This document shows, one piece after another, positions 1-8,424 of a stretch of 35,824 bases of DNA (within the stretch, counting starts at the first letter, position 1; the number at the start of each line of letters is the position of its first letter). Location: assembly GCA_028291405.1 (NCBI GenBank), contig JAQGID010000005.1, forward strand, positions 1 through 35,824, given 5' to 3'. The notes beneath the pieces were generated by a model. That model did no database searches. It saw nothing but the letters and a program-made list of their open reading frames with translations, and was not told the DNA's origin. Position numbers and translations under genes: made by a program. Origin of the DNA: Rhodospirillales bacterium. Its GTDB lineage: Bacteria; Pseudomonadota; Alphaproteobacteria; ATCC43930; CGMCC-115725.

Positions 1-1
1 C

Positions 2-424
2 GAGCTGTGGCGTCACGCCGACGACAAGCCGAAACGCGACGAGGCGATCGAGCGGCTGGGCGCGATGCTGGAAGAGCTCGTCGCCTCGTCCGACAAGGCG
101 GGACTCAAGCTCGCGCCATTCATCGGCATCGGCTGTCCCGGCATCATCCAGGATGACGGCAGCATCAAGCGCGGCGGACAGAATCTGCCGGGCAACTGGG
201 AAAGCAGCCGCTTCAACCTGCCGCGGATCGTCGCCGAGATCATTCCCAAGATCGGCGACCACGAGACCGTCGTCGTGATGCACAACGACGCCGTTGTCCA
301 GGGGCTCAGCGAAATCCCCTGGATGCAGGACGTCGAGGGCTGGGGCGTGCTGACGATCGGCACCGGTCTCGGCAATGCGCGCTTCACCAACCGCGGAGCG
401 GAGAACCCGCAAGGCGGGAAGTAG
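2..424 (+). CDS. ROK-family sugar kinase-like protein, 3' part only
   Basis: The reading frame is open from the left edge of the window, so the N-terminus is missing and 140 residues are visible. The fragment contains GIGCPG (a sugar-kinase substrate-domain motif), a NDA motif within MHNDAVVQG, and a phosphate-binding IGTGLGNA motif. All of these are typical of ROK/glucokinase-type ATPases, which phosphorylate sugars or act as sugar-responsive regulators. The stop codon comes only about 16 residues after GTGLG. Classical ROK kinases continue for roughly 100 or more residues, including a zinc-binding Cys cluster, which is absent here. It is therefore either a short subfamily or a C-terminally truncated gene. 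The substrate cannot be deduced. The ssu cluster that follows appears to have its own promoter region, so a functional link is not implied. Confidence 0.6.
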   Translation, partial: ELWRHADDKPKRDEAIERLGAMLEELVASSDKAGLKLAPFIGIGCPGIIQDDGSIKRGGQNLPGNWESSRFNLPRIVAEIIPKIGDHETVVVMHNDAVVQGLSEIPWMQDVEGWGVLTIGTGLGNARFTNRGAENPQGGK

Positions 425-471
425 GAAGCCGGCGCGCGGGAGCTGGAATGGCGGCGGTGCGTGACAGCAAT

Positions 472-500
472 TTGAACACTATTTTTATGTTGATCAAAAT
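472..500 (+). promoter_or_regulatory. Possible sigma-70 promoter of the ssu operon
   Basis: The gap 425-590 holds a clearly A+T-rich stretch (about 470-540) in an otherwise G+C-rich region. TTGAAC (472-477) and CAAAAT (495-500) are 17 bases apart and could be the -35 and -10 boxes. A short inverted repeat, TGAT-N8-ATCA, lies in the same stretch and could be part of a regulator site. This is inference from weak consensus matches only. Confidence 0.3.
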
Positions 501-590
501 ATATCACAGGTACTTGCAACAAAAGAAATTGACAATACGTTAGTGAGCCGTGATTCCTGTCGCGCCCTGCGCAAGATCGAGGAGATTTTC

Positions 591-1544
591 ATGGCGACGC
601 GACGGATCGTATTGACGAGCATGCTCGCCGCCGTGCTGCTCGGCGCCTTGCCGGGCGCCCCGGCCGGCGCCGCCGACGGCAAGACCTTGCGCATCGGCTA
701 TCAGAAATACGGCACGCTGATCATTCTCAAGACAAAGGGGACGCTGGAGAAGCGCCTGGCTTCGCTGGGCTATGGCGTCGAATGGAAGGAATTCCCGGGC
801 GGCCCGCAATTGCTCGAGGCGCTGAACGTCGGGGCGATCGACGCCGGGACGACCGGCGAGACCCCGCCGGTCTTCGCCCAGGCGGCCGGCGCTCCGCTGG
901 TCTATGTCGGCGTCGAACCGCCGGCGCCGAAAGGCGAGGCGATCCTCGTCCCGAAGGACAGCAAGATCGCCTCCGTCGCCGAGCTCAAGGGCAAGAAGGT
1001 CGCGCTCAACAAGGGTTCGAACGTCCACTACCTGCTCGCCAAGGCGCTCGAGGCGAACGGGCTGAAGCTGGCGGACGTCGATTCCGTCTTCCTCGCGCCG
1101 GCCGACGGACGCGCCGCATTTGAAGCCGGCAAGGTCGATGCCTGGGTGATCTGGGATCCGTTCGAGGCCGCGGCGGTGGCGGCAACCGGGGCGCGGGTCC
1201 TCGTCGACGGCACCGGTCTCGTCCAGAACTACCAATATTATCTCGCGACCCGCGACTATGCCGCCAAGCAGCCGCAGGTCATCAAGGCGCTCCTCGCCGA
1301 GATCGACACGGTGGACCGCTGGGCCGCCGGCAATGTGACCGAAGTCGCCAAGCTTCTGTCGCCCGACGTCGGCCTGCCGGTCGCGGTCCTCGACGTCTCG
1401 CTCGGCCATCTCGCCTATGGCGTCCAGCCGATCACGCCGGAGATCCTCGCCTACCAGCAGCAGATCGCCGACACCTTCCACAAGGCAGGGCTGCTGCCCA
1501 AGGCGATCACCGTCCGCGATGCGTCATGGGATCAGGGCTCTTGA
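591..1544 (+). CDS. ssuA: Aliphatic sulfonate ABC transporter, periplasmic binding protein
   Basis: This 317-residue protein is the probable solute receptor of a sulfonate importer. It has an N-terminal signal peptide (basic MATRR, then a hydrophobic run to about residue 27 ending AGA-AD). The body is typical of the SsuA/TauA/NMT1 family: RIGYQKYGTL near the mature N-terminus, EFPGGPQLLEAL, and the VDAWVIWDPF motif in the second lobe. The start at 591 is preferred over an in-frame GTG at 543 because GAGGAG (579-584) sits 6 bases upstream and the signal peptide begins there. The 3' end overlaps ssuC by 19 bases, which indicates cotranscription. It could bind taurine or another sulfonate, but the ssuD gene downstream favours alkanesulfonates. 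Confidence 0.88.
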   Translation: MATRRIVLTSMLAAVLLGALPGAPAGAADGKTLRIGYQKYGTLIILKTKGTLEKRLASLGYGVEWKEFPGGPQLLEALNVGAIDAGTTGETPPVFAQAAGAPLVYVGVEPPAPKGEAILVPKDSKIASVAELKGKKVALNKGSNVHYLLAKALEANGLKLADVDSVFLAPADGRAAFEAGKVDAWVIWDPFEAAAVAATGARVLVDGTGLVQNYQYYLATRDYAAKQPQVIKALLAEIDTVDRWAAGNVTEVAKLLSPDVGLPVAVLDVSLGHLAYGVQPITPEILAYQQQIADTFHKAGLLPKAITVRDASWDQGS

Positions 1545-2349
1545 GCTGGCTGCGCCGTCCGGGTTGGCTGCGCCGCGGGGCCGACGGGCTCGTCCCCTGG
1601 CTCATTCCGGTGGCGCTCGTCGTCGCTTGGGAAATCGCCGCCCGCACCGGTCTGATCGCGACCCGCACCCTGCCGGCGCCGAGCGCCGTGTTGGTCGCCG
1701 GCTGGGAGTCGCTGCTCTCCGGCGCCCTTCTGCATCACGTCTGGATCAGCACCGAGCGGGCGCTCGTCGGTCTGGCGATCGGCGGCTCGATCGGCTTCGC
1801 CCTCGGCGTCGTCAACGGCGCCTTCGCCTTCGCCGAGCGGCTGTCCGACTCCTCGCTGCAGATGCTGCGCAACGTGCCGCATCTCGCGATCATCCCGATG
1901 GTGATCCTGTGGTTCGGCATCGACGAGGAGGCGAAGATCTTCCTCGTCGCGATCGGCGTCTTCTTCCCGATCTACATGAACACCTTCCACGGCATCCGCA
2001 CCGTCGACCGTGGCCTCATCGAGATGGGCCGGCTCTACGGGCTGTCGTCCGGTGCCCTGTTCTGGCGGGTCGTGCTGCCCGGCGCGATGCACTCGATCCT
2101 CATCGGCATCCGTTATGAGCTCGGCATCATGTGGCTGACCCTGATCGTCGCCGAGACGATCTCGGCGAGCGCCGGCATCGGCTACATGACGATGAATGCC
2201 CGCGAGTTCCTCCAGACCGACGTCGTCGTCCTCGGGATCATCATCTACGCCCTCTTGGGCAAGCTCGCCGATGCGCTGACCCGCGCCGTCGAGGTGCGCG
2301 CTCTCGCTTGGCATCCGGCCTATCAGCGTCACGTCGAAGGAATTGCGGC

Positions 2350-2353
<4 letters not shown>
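1526..2353 (+). CDS. ssuC: Aliphatic sulfonate ABC transporter, permease
   Basis: This 275-residue inner-membrane protein is of the BPD_transp_1 permease type with about six predicted hydrophobic helices. The family signature is visible: LIVPALGA-like segments, a TLPAPSAV periplasmic loop after helix 1, the [18 protein letters not shown] segment, and the EAA cytoplasmic loop near [12 protein letters not shown], which contacts the ATPase. It forms the channel through which SsuA-delivered sulfonates enter. The gene starts inside the end of ssuA (19-base overlap), and its TGA shares bases with the ATG of ssuB (ATGA), so translation of the three transporter genes is coupled. The gene order A-C-B is the common one in bacteria outside enterics. 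Confidence 0.88.
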
Positions 2354-3141
<788 letters not shown>

Positions 3142-3161
3142 CGACGAAGGATGGACCGACG

Positions 3162-4355
3162 ATGAGCAAATTCGATACGGCAGCCCCAACCGCGAACCTG
3201 CTGTGGTTCCTCCCGACGCACGGCGACGGGCGCTATCTCGGGACCACCAAGGGCGGACGCTCGGTCGACCTGTCCTATCTGCGCCAGGTCGCGCAGGCGG
3301 CGGATTCGCTCGGCTATTTCGGCGTCCTCCTGCCGACCGGGCGGAGCTGCGAGGATTCGTGGGTGGTCGCCTCGGCGCTGGCGCCGCTCACCGAGCGGCT
3401 GCGCTTCCTCGTCGCGGTGCGTCCCGGCCTGCAATCGCCCTCGGTGGCGGCGCGGATGACGGCGACGCTCGATCGCATCTCCGGGGGCCGGCTGCTGATC
3501 AACGTCGTCACCGGCGGCGATCCCGTCGAGAACAAGGGCGACGGCATCTTCATGACGCACGACGAGCGCTATGAGGTGACGCGCGAATTCCTCGAGATCT
3601 ACAAGCGCCTGCTCGCCGGCGCGACCGTCAACCATCACGGCAAGCATCTGCGGATCGAGGACGGGCGCGTCCTCTTTCTGCCGGTGGAGGCGCCGCCACC
3701 GCTCTATTTCGGCGGCTCCTCGCCGGCCGGCATCGACGTCGCGACCGATCTCGTCGACAAATACCTGACCTGGGGCGAGCCGCCCGAAGACGTCGCGGCG
3801 AAGCTCGCGACCGTCCGGCAGGCGGCGGCCGCCAAGGGCAAGAAGGTCAGCTTCGGCATCCGGCTCCACGTCATCGTCCGCGAGACCAGCGAGCGCGCAT
3901 GGGAGGCCGCCGACGAGCTGATCGCCAACCTCGACGATGCGACGATCGCCGCGGCGCAGAAGGTCTTCGCCCGCATGGATTCGGTCGGTCAGAGCCGCAT
4001 GGCGCGGCTGCACGGCGGGCGGCGCGACAGGCTCGAGATCAGTCCCAACCTATGGGCCGGCGTCGGCCTCGTCCGCGGCGGCGCCGGCACGGCGCTGGTC
4101 GGCGATCCGGCGACGGTGGCGGCGCGGATGAAGGAGTACATGGCGCTGGGAATCGACACCTTCATCCTCTCGGGATATCCTCACCTCGAGGAAGCCTATC
4201 GCTTCGCCGAGCTGGTGATGCCGCTGATTCCGCAAACCCGGCACGATGGTCGGGACGAGCGCGCCAAGCCGTCGGTCACCGTCAACATGGGTCCCTTCGG
4301 CGAGACCATCGCCGGCGAGTGGCGGCCGGCGGAGCGGGCAGCCTCGCAGAGCTGA
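3162..4355 (+). CDS. ssuD: FMNH2-dependent alkanesulfonate monooxygenase
   Basis: This 397-residue enzyme splits alkanesulfonates into aldehyde and sulfite using FMNH2 and O2 in the cytoplasm, supplying sulfur when sulfate is scarce. It matches E. coli SsuD along its whole length: [21 protein letters not shown] (with the active-site-region cysteine at residue 63), [35 protein letters not shown] and [12 protein letters not shown]. The fold is the bacterial-luciferase-like TIM barrel. The start at 3162 is chosen because GAAGGA lies 10 bases upstream and gives a length close to the family. An earlier ATG at 3138 overlaps the ssuB stop and would add eight residues. The partner FMN reductase SsuE is not encoded in this window. 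Confidence 0.93.
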   Translation: MSKFDTAAPTANLLWFLPTHGDGRYLGTTKGGRSVDLSYLRQVAQAADSLGYFGVLLPTGRSCEDSWVVASALAPLTERLRFLVAVRPGLQSPSVAARMTATLDRISGGRLLINVVTGGDPVENKGDGIFMTHDERYEVTREFLEIYKRLLAGATVNHHGKHLRIEDGRVLFLPVEAPPPLYFGGSSPAGIDVATDLVDKYLTWGEPPEDVAAKLATVRQAAAAKGKKVSFGIRLHVIVRETSERAWEAADELIANLDDATIAAAQKVFARMDSVGQSRMARLHGGRRDRLEISPNLWAGVGLVRGGAGTALVGDPATVAARMKEYMALGIDTFILSGYPHLEEAYRFAELVMPLIPQTRHDGRDERAKPSVTVNMGPFGETIAGEWRPAERAASQS

Positions 4356-4378
4356 CCCGCAACCGCCAGGGCGCTTGG

Positions 4379-5404
4379 ATGAGTGCAGCGACGGCCCACC
4401 GCGTCCTTCCGATTCTCGACATTCGCCGCCTCGACGGCGAAGCGGCGGAGCGCTCGGCGTTTCTCGACGATCTCGCGAACGTCGCGCACGATGTCGGCTT
4501 CTTCTATCTCGTCGGCCACGGGATCGGGCCGGCGAACGACGAGATCCTGACCCTCGCCCGCCGTTTCTTCGCGCTGAGCGAGGCCGAGAAGCTCGCCGTC
4601 GAGATGGTCCATTCGCCGCAGTTCCGCGGCTACAACCGCGCCGGCGCCGAGCGGACGCGCGGCCGCGCCGACTGGCGCGAGCAATTCGACATCGGCGCCG
4701 AGCGGCCGGCCCTGGCGGCCGGTCCGGCGGCGCCGGCCTGGGCGCGGTTGCAGGGACCGAACCAATGGCCGGCGGCGCTGCCCGAGCTGCGTCCCGGCCT
4801 CTTACGCTGGCAGGCGGCGACGACGCAGCTCCTGCGCCGCCTGCTCGGCGCCTTCGCGCTGGCGCTGGGCCAGAACGCGGCGGTCTTCGAACCGCTGCTC
4901 GGCGATGCGCCGAACCAGCACGTCAAGCTGATCCGTTACCCCGGCCAGGATCAGGGCGGCGACGGCCAGGGCGTCGGACCGCACAAGGACAGCAGCCTCC
5001 TGACCCTGCTGCTGCAGGATGCGCAGAGCGGGCTGCAAGTCGAGACCGCGACAGGCTGGATCGATGCCGTGCCGCTCGCCGACGCCTTCGTCGTCAATAT
5101 CGGCGAGCAGCTCGAGCTCGCCGCGAACGGCTATCTCCGCGCGACGATGCACCGCGCCGTCAACCCGCCGCCGGGCGTCGACCGCGTCTCCGCCGCGCTG
5201 TTCCTCGGCGCCCGGCTCGACACGGTGATCCCGGTCCTCGACCTGCCGCCGGCGCTGGCGGCGCTCTCACCCGGCCCTGCCGAGGATCCGCTGAACCCGC
5301 TCTATCCCGAGACCGGCCGCAACTACCTGAAAGGCCGCCTTCGCTCGCATCCCGACGTCGCCCTCCGGCACCACGCCGACCTGCTGGACACCGCGCGCGG
5401 GTAG
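4379..5404 (+). CDS. 2-oxoglutarate/Fe(II) dioxygenase, isopenicillin N synthase family
   Basis: This 341-residue protein has the two parts of the IPNS/2OG-oxygenase family. The N-terminal DIOX_N domain includes GFFYLVGHGI (about residues 40-49), FFALS and FRGYNRAGAE. The C-terminal double-stranded beta-helix carries the iron ligands His202 and Asp204 (GPHKDSS) and His258 (TMHRAV), with Arg269-x-Ser271 in the position that binds 2-oxoglutarate. It should hydroxylate or desaturate a small molecule. The substrate is unknown. It begins 23 bases after ssuD and is likely cotranscribed, so a role in sulfonate or sulfur-compound breakdown is a reasonable inference. It is not a TauD/AtsK-type enzyme, which belongs to a different 2OG family. 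A Shine-Dalgarno site is poor. Confidence 0.8.
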   Translation: MSAATAHRVLPILDIRRLDGEAAERSAFLDDLANVAHDVGFFYLVGHGIGPANDEILTLARRFFALSEAEKLAVEMVHSPQFRGYNRAGAERTRGRADWREQFDIGAERPALAAGPAAPAWARLQGPNQWPAALPELRPGLLRWQAATTQLLRRLLGAFALALGQNAAVFEPLLGDAPNQHVKLIRYPGQDQGGDGQGVGPHKDSSLLTLLLQDAQSGLQVETATGWIDAVPLADAFVVNIGEQLELAANGYLRATMHRAVNPPPGVDRVSAALFLGARLDTVIPVLDLPPALAALSPGPAEDPLNPLYPETGRNYLKGRLRSHPDVALRHHADLLDTARG

Positions 5405-5485
5405 CGACGAACGCAAGCCAGCGATGCGGCGACGGCATTGGCCGCAACGCCGTCCCGCGCCATAGTGCCGCCAACGGGGAGGGAG

Positions 5486-6733
5486 ATGACGCGGATGGCG
5501 GTCGAAACGGATGCACGCGGAGCGAAGCCGGGTGCCACGCCGGTATCCGGCGAGGGGGCGGTCGTCGGCATCCTGGCGGCGCTCAGCTTTTCGCATCTGC
5601 TGAACGACACGATCTCGTCGCTCGTCATCGCGATCTACCCGATCCTCAAGGATTCCTTCCACCTCGATTTCGGCCAGATCGGGCTGATCACCGCGACCTA
5701 CCAGCTGACCGCCTCGCTGCTGCAGCCGATCGTCGGGCTCTTCACCGATCGCCGGCCGAAACCCTACTCGGTCTCGGTCGGCATGGGTTTCACCCTCCTC
5801 GGGCTGCTGCTGCTGTCGCAGGCGTCGACCTTCCCGCTGCTGCTCGCCGCGACGGCGCTGGTCGGGATGGGCTCGGCGATCTTCCACCCCGAATCCTCGC
5901 GCGTCGCCCGCCTCGCCTCGGGCGGACGGCACGGCATGGCGCAGTCGGTCTTCCAGGTCGGCGGCAACGTCGGCTCGGCGCTGGGGCCGCTGCTCGCCGC
6001 CTTCATCGTCCTGCCGCACGGCCAGCAGAGCATCGCCTGGTTCTCGCTGCTGGCGCTGCTGGCGATGGTCGTCCTCGCCGGCGTCGGGCGCTGGTACCAG
6101 CAGCACCGCGCCGCCGCGGCGCGGGCCAAGCGACCGCCGGCAGCGCATGCCGGGCCGGTCCTGACCGCGCGCCAGGTCGGCGTCTCGCTCGCCGTCCTCA
6201 TCGCGCTGATCTTCTCGAAATTCTTCTACCTCGCCAGCCTGACGAGCTATTTCACCTTCTATCTCATCGAGAAATTCGCGCTGTCGGTGCGCGACGCGCA
6301 GCTTCACCTCTTCGTCTTTCTCGCCGCCGTCGCGGTCGGCACCGTCGTCGGCGGCCCGATCGGCGACCGCATCGGCCGCAAGCGGGTGATCTGGGTCTCG
6401 ATCCTCGGCGCGCTGCCCTTCACGCTGATGCTGCCCTACGCCAATCTCTTCTGGACCGGCGTCCTGACGGTCGTCATCGGCCTCGTGATCTCCTCGGCCT
6501 TCTCGGCGATCGTCGTCTACGCGCAGGAGCTCGTGCCCGGCAAGGTCGGCATGGTGTCCGGCCTCTTCTTCGGCCTTGCCTTCGGGATGGGCGGCATCGG
6601 CGCCGCGGTGCTGGGCCAGGTCGCCGACCTGACCAGCATCGGCTTCGTCTATCGCATCGTCGCGTTTCTCCCGGCGCTCGGCCTCCTGACCGCGCTGCTG
6701 CCGGAGCTGGAACGCCGCGGCGCCCCGCGCTGA
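5486..6733 (+). CDS. MFS transporter, fosmidomycin-resistance (Fsr) type
   Basis: This 415-residue inner-membrane carrier has about 12 hydrophobic segments. Characteristic Fsr stretches are SHLLNDTISSLV, the QLTASLLQPIVGLFTDRRPK loop, FHPESSRVARLASGG and FQVGGNVGSALGPLLAA, plus GDRIGRK between the two halves. In E. coli the family confers fosmidomycin efflux, but most chromosomal members have unknown natural substrates. The start at 5486 follows GGGGAGGG very closely. A second ATG at 5495 gives better spacing and may be the true start. The gap of 81 bases to the dioxygenase leaves open whether it belongs to the ssu operon. It could export a product of the dioxygenase, but this is only a guess from position. 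Confidence 0.85.
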   Translation: MTRMAVETDARGAKPGATPVSGEGAVVGILAALSFSHLLNDTISSLVIAIYPILKDSFHLDFGQIGLITATYQLTASLLQPIVGLFTDRRPKPYSVSVGMGFTLLGLLLLSQASTFPLLLAATALVGMGSAIFHPESSRVARLASGGRHGMAQSVFQVGGNVGSALGPLLAAFIVLPHGQQSIAWFSLLALLAMVVLAGVGRWYQQHRAAAARAKRPPAAHAGPVLTARQVGVSLAVLIALIFSKFFYLASLTSYFTFYLIEKFALSVRDAQLHLFVFLAAVAVGTVVGGPIGDRIGRKRVIWVSILGALPFTLMLPYANLFWTGVLTVVIGLVISSAFSAIVVYAQELVPGKVGMVSGLFFGLAFGMGGIGAAVLGQVADLTSIGFVYRIVAFLPALGLLTALLPELERRGAPR

Positions 6734-6748
6734 AGGCGCGGCGGCTCC

Positions 6749-7195
6749 TCAGCGCCGCTTGCGGGTAAGACGTCGCGCGTTGGCGCGGGCGCTGCGATGG
6801 AGCGGCGCCAGGGCCGAGCCGGCGGCACGCACCGCGCTTTCCGCGACGGAAGCATGGTGCGCCGAGGCGCGCTCGAAAAGTTCGGTGCCGCTCGGCGGCC
6901 GCGGCGACATCATGGCGTCGCCGAGGTCGACGAGAAAATCGCCGAGATGGCGCTGCGAGCGCCACCACGCGTCGCTCAGCGCCGCGCCGGAGGCCGCGAA
7001 TGCCACGATCTTCTCGGAGATCATGCGGTCGAACTCGGCGTAATCGGCGCCGATCGGATCGCGCGCGACCTCGGCCATCATGCCGACCCGCTCGGCGATC
7101 ACCGTCGCCGAGGCGACGGCGAGTTCGCCGCCGGTGAAGGCCAGCTGGGCATAGTCGATTCCGACCGTCATCATCCGCGTTGCAAGGGAAAGCAT
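6749..7195 (-). CDS. Phasin-like protein
   Basis: This 148-residue protein is almost entirely helical with no signal peptide or membrane segment. It is rich in Ala and small residues, with an amphipathic central part and a very basic C-terminus (RSARANARRLTRKRR). Length, helix content and the pattern of a conserved aromatic in WWRSQRHL fit the phasin family that coats polyhydroxyalkanoate granules. No PHA synthase is in the window. The basic tail could also bind DNA or the polymer surface. It is divergent from the PRC-barrel gene, and the two share a 180-base control region. The ATG at 7195 has a GGAG-type site upstream (CTCCT on the plus strand near 7200). The family call rests on composition and partial resemblance. 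Confidence 0.5.
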   Translation of the reverse strand: MLSLATRMMTVGIDYAQLAFTGGELAVASATVIAERVGMMAEVARDPIGADYAEFDRMISEKIVAFAASGAALSDAWWRSQRHLGDFLVDLGDAMMSPRPPSGTELFERASAHHASVAESAVRAAGSALAPLHRSARANARRLTRKRR

Positions 7196-7262
7196 GCATT
7201 CTCCTCAAGAGTGTCGTTGGAGCGCAAACACTGCACCAGAAGCTGCCGAGGGGGCGATTGTC

Positions 7263-7288
7263 AATGCTTGCCGGCAGCCGCGCGTTCC
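7263..7288 (-). promoter_or_regulatory. Possible EcfG-type promoter of the phasin-like gene
   Basis: Read on the minus strand, GGAAC (7288-7284) is followed after 17 bases by CATT (7266-7263). The alphaproteobacterial general-stress sigma factor EcfG uses GGAAC-N16/17-CGTT, so the match has one mismatch in the -10 element. The phasin-like gene begins about 70 bases downstream. Confidence 0.35.
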
Positions 7289-7311
7289 GTCGTCATCGCA
7301 AGGGGCGGAGC

Positions 7312-7337
7312 GGAACGTTAACCGGCCGGAGCCTGTT
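7312..7337 (+). promoter_or_regulatory. Possible EcfG-type promoter of the PRC-barrel gene
   Basis: GGAAC (7312-7316) is followed after exactly 17 bases by TGTT (7334-7337), one base from the EcfG consensus CGTT. The gene starts at 7376, leaving a leader of about 30 bases. PRC-barrel genes are frequent members of general stress regulons in alphaproteobacteria, which supports the assignment, but no regulator gene is seen in the window. Confidence 0.4.
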
Positions 7338-7375
7338 TGTACCAGCACGTTTCTTGAACGAAGGACAAACAACCA

Positions 7376-7768
7376 ATGAAGACGAGATCGCTCATCACGG
7401 CCGCCGCCGGCGCAGTTTTTCTCCTGTCCGCCGCCGGGTCGGCCTTTGCTCAGGGAGCGCCGCAGACCCTCGCCAGCCTCGACGTCAAGGCAGTCGCCAC
7501 GGGGTACCGCTCCTCGAAGATCGTCGGCAGTGCAGTGCGCAACGACGCCGATCAGCGCATCGGCAAGATCAACGACGTTATCATCGGCCGCAACGACCGG
7601 GCGCTCGTCGCCGTCGTCTCGGTGGGCGGCTTCCTCGGCGTCGGCAACAAGCTCGTCGCCGTGCCCTATGACCAGCTCCGCCCGACTCCCGACAACAAGG
7701 GCTTCGTCCTCGCCGGCGCCAGCAAGGACGCGCTGAAGTCGCTGCCGGCCTTCAGCTACGCCAAGTAA
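7376..7768 (+). CDS. Secreted PRC-barrel domain protein
   Basis: This 130-residue protein has a clear Sec signal peptide (MKTR, hydrophobic core, cleavage near AFA-QG at residue 25). It is followed by a single PRC-barrel-like domain of about 75 residues: YRSSKIVGSAVRND, IGKINDVIIGRNDRALVAVVSVGG, and GVGNKLVAVPYDQL. PRC-barrel domains are small beta-barrels that mediate protein contacts or stress adaptation. The exported form is common in Hyphomicrobiales, and its biochemical role is unknown. A possible EcfG-type promoter precedes it and a strong hairpin follows 54 bases after the stop, so it is probably a single-gene transcript. Confidence 0.85.
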   Translation: MKTRSLITAAAGAVFLLSAAGSAFAQGAPQTLASLDVKAVATGYRSSKIVGSAVRNDADQRIGKINDVIIGRNDRALVAVVSVGGFLGVGNKLVAVPYDQLRPTPDNKGFVLAGASKDALKSLPAFSYAK

Positions 7769-7821
7769 GCCGCGTCCGCCTAAAGCCGCTCCCGTCGGGG
7801 CGCGGCGACGCCGCTGCGAAG

Positions 7822-7850
7822 GAGGCCCCGCCGGTCACCGGCGGGGCCTC
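7822..7850. terminator. Bidirectional terminator hairpin
   Basis: A perfect 13-base-pair stem (7822-7834 with 7838-7850) with a three-base loop TCA lies between the convergent PRC-barrel and hemerythrin genes. There is no long T-run on either side, so efficiency is uncertain, but position and stability fit a shared terminator. Confidence 0.75.
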
Positions 7851-7861
7851 TGCGCATCTGG

Positions 7862-8323
7862 TCACTCGGCGGCTTCGGCGGCCGGCGCGACGCCGAGGCG
7901 GGACTTCTCCTTGATGAACTCGTTGCCCATCCGCTGGAGCGTCGGCCGGTCGAACAGCCTACGGGCGGTCTTGAAGAACTCGCCTTCTTCCTCCTCGACA
8001 TGGTGCTCGATCAGCTCCTTGAGCACGCTGCAGCGCGCGGTCCAGGGGTCCGATCCCTTGCTGCGGCTGCGCGCCAGCTGATCGCAGAGCAGCAGGACGA
8101 GCTCGTGCTCGACGTCGCCCTCGAGGGCCTCGTCCTTGCCTTCCTCGCTTTTCTCCATACGGCGGTAAAGCACCTTCTCCTCGGCATGCGAATGTGCCGT
8201 CAGATCGGTCTTGATCTGCTTGATGAGCTGACTGCGCTGAGTCGCGTCCTCGGTTCCGAGGGTCTCCTCCAAGAGGGATTTGACCTTTGCGTGGTCGGCC
8301 TTCAAAAGCTCCAGGATTGCCAT
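7862..8323 (-). CDS. Hemerythrin HHE-domain protein
   Basis: This 153-residue cytoplasmic protein has the histidine/glutamate pattern of hemerythrin-like four-helix bundles that hold a di-iron centre: His11 (KADHAKV), His44/His46 with Glu48 (HSHAEEK), His73 (VEHELV), and His107/His108 followed by an acidic run (HHVEEEEGEFF). Such proteins sense or store O2, NO or iron, or protect against oxidative stress. The exact ligand set should be confirmed by alignment. It faces the PRC-barrel gene across a shared terminator and diverges from the acetyltransferase gene. It ends in an Ala/Glu-rich tail of no obvious function. Confidence 0.85.
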   Translation of the reverse strand: MAILELLKADHAKVKSLLEETLGTEDATQRSQLIKQIKTDLTAHSHAEEKVLYRRMEKSEEGKDEALEGDVEHELVLLLCDQLARSRSKGSDPWTARCSVLKELIEHHVEEEEGEFFKTARRLFDRPTLQRMGNEFIKEKSRLGVAPAAEAAE

Positions 8324-8424
8324 CGCCGTCTTCTCTCCTTGAACATGGTTTCCCCGCGATCGGGGCGGCGCGATGCAAACATTGCGGTTCCGGTTTCGTA
8401 TTCATCTGGAGGAGGAAACCATCG

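Noticed and set aside
529-552. TTGACA at 529-534 as the ssuA -35 box
   Set aside because: Perfect -35 hexamer, but nothing resembling a -10 box at 16-18 bases. TTGAAC at 472 fits slightly better.
4379-5404. Taurine or alkyl sulfatase dioxygenase (TauD/AtsK) identity for the dioxygenase
   Set aside because: The HxD...H arrangement with DIOX_N and R-x-S is of the isopenicillin N synthase family, not the TauD family.
4246-6768. Very long plus-strand frame (about 840 codons) across the dioxygenase and MFS genes
   Set aside because: It is a shadow frame: Arg/Pro-rich low-complexity translation, with two well-supported genes in other frames on the same DNA.
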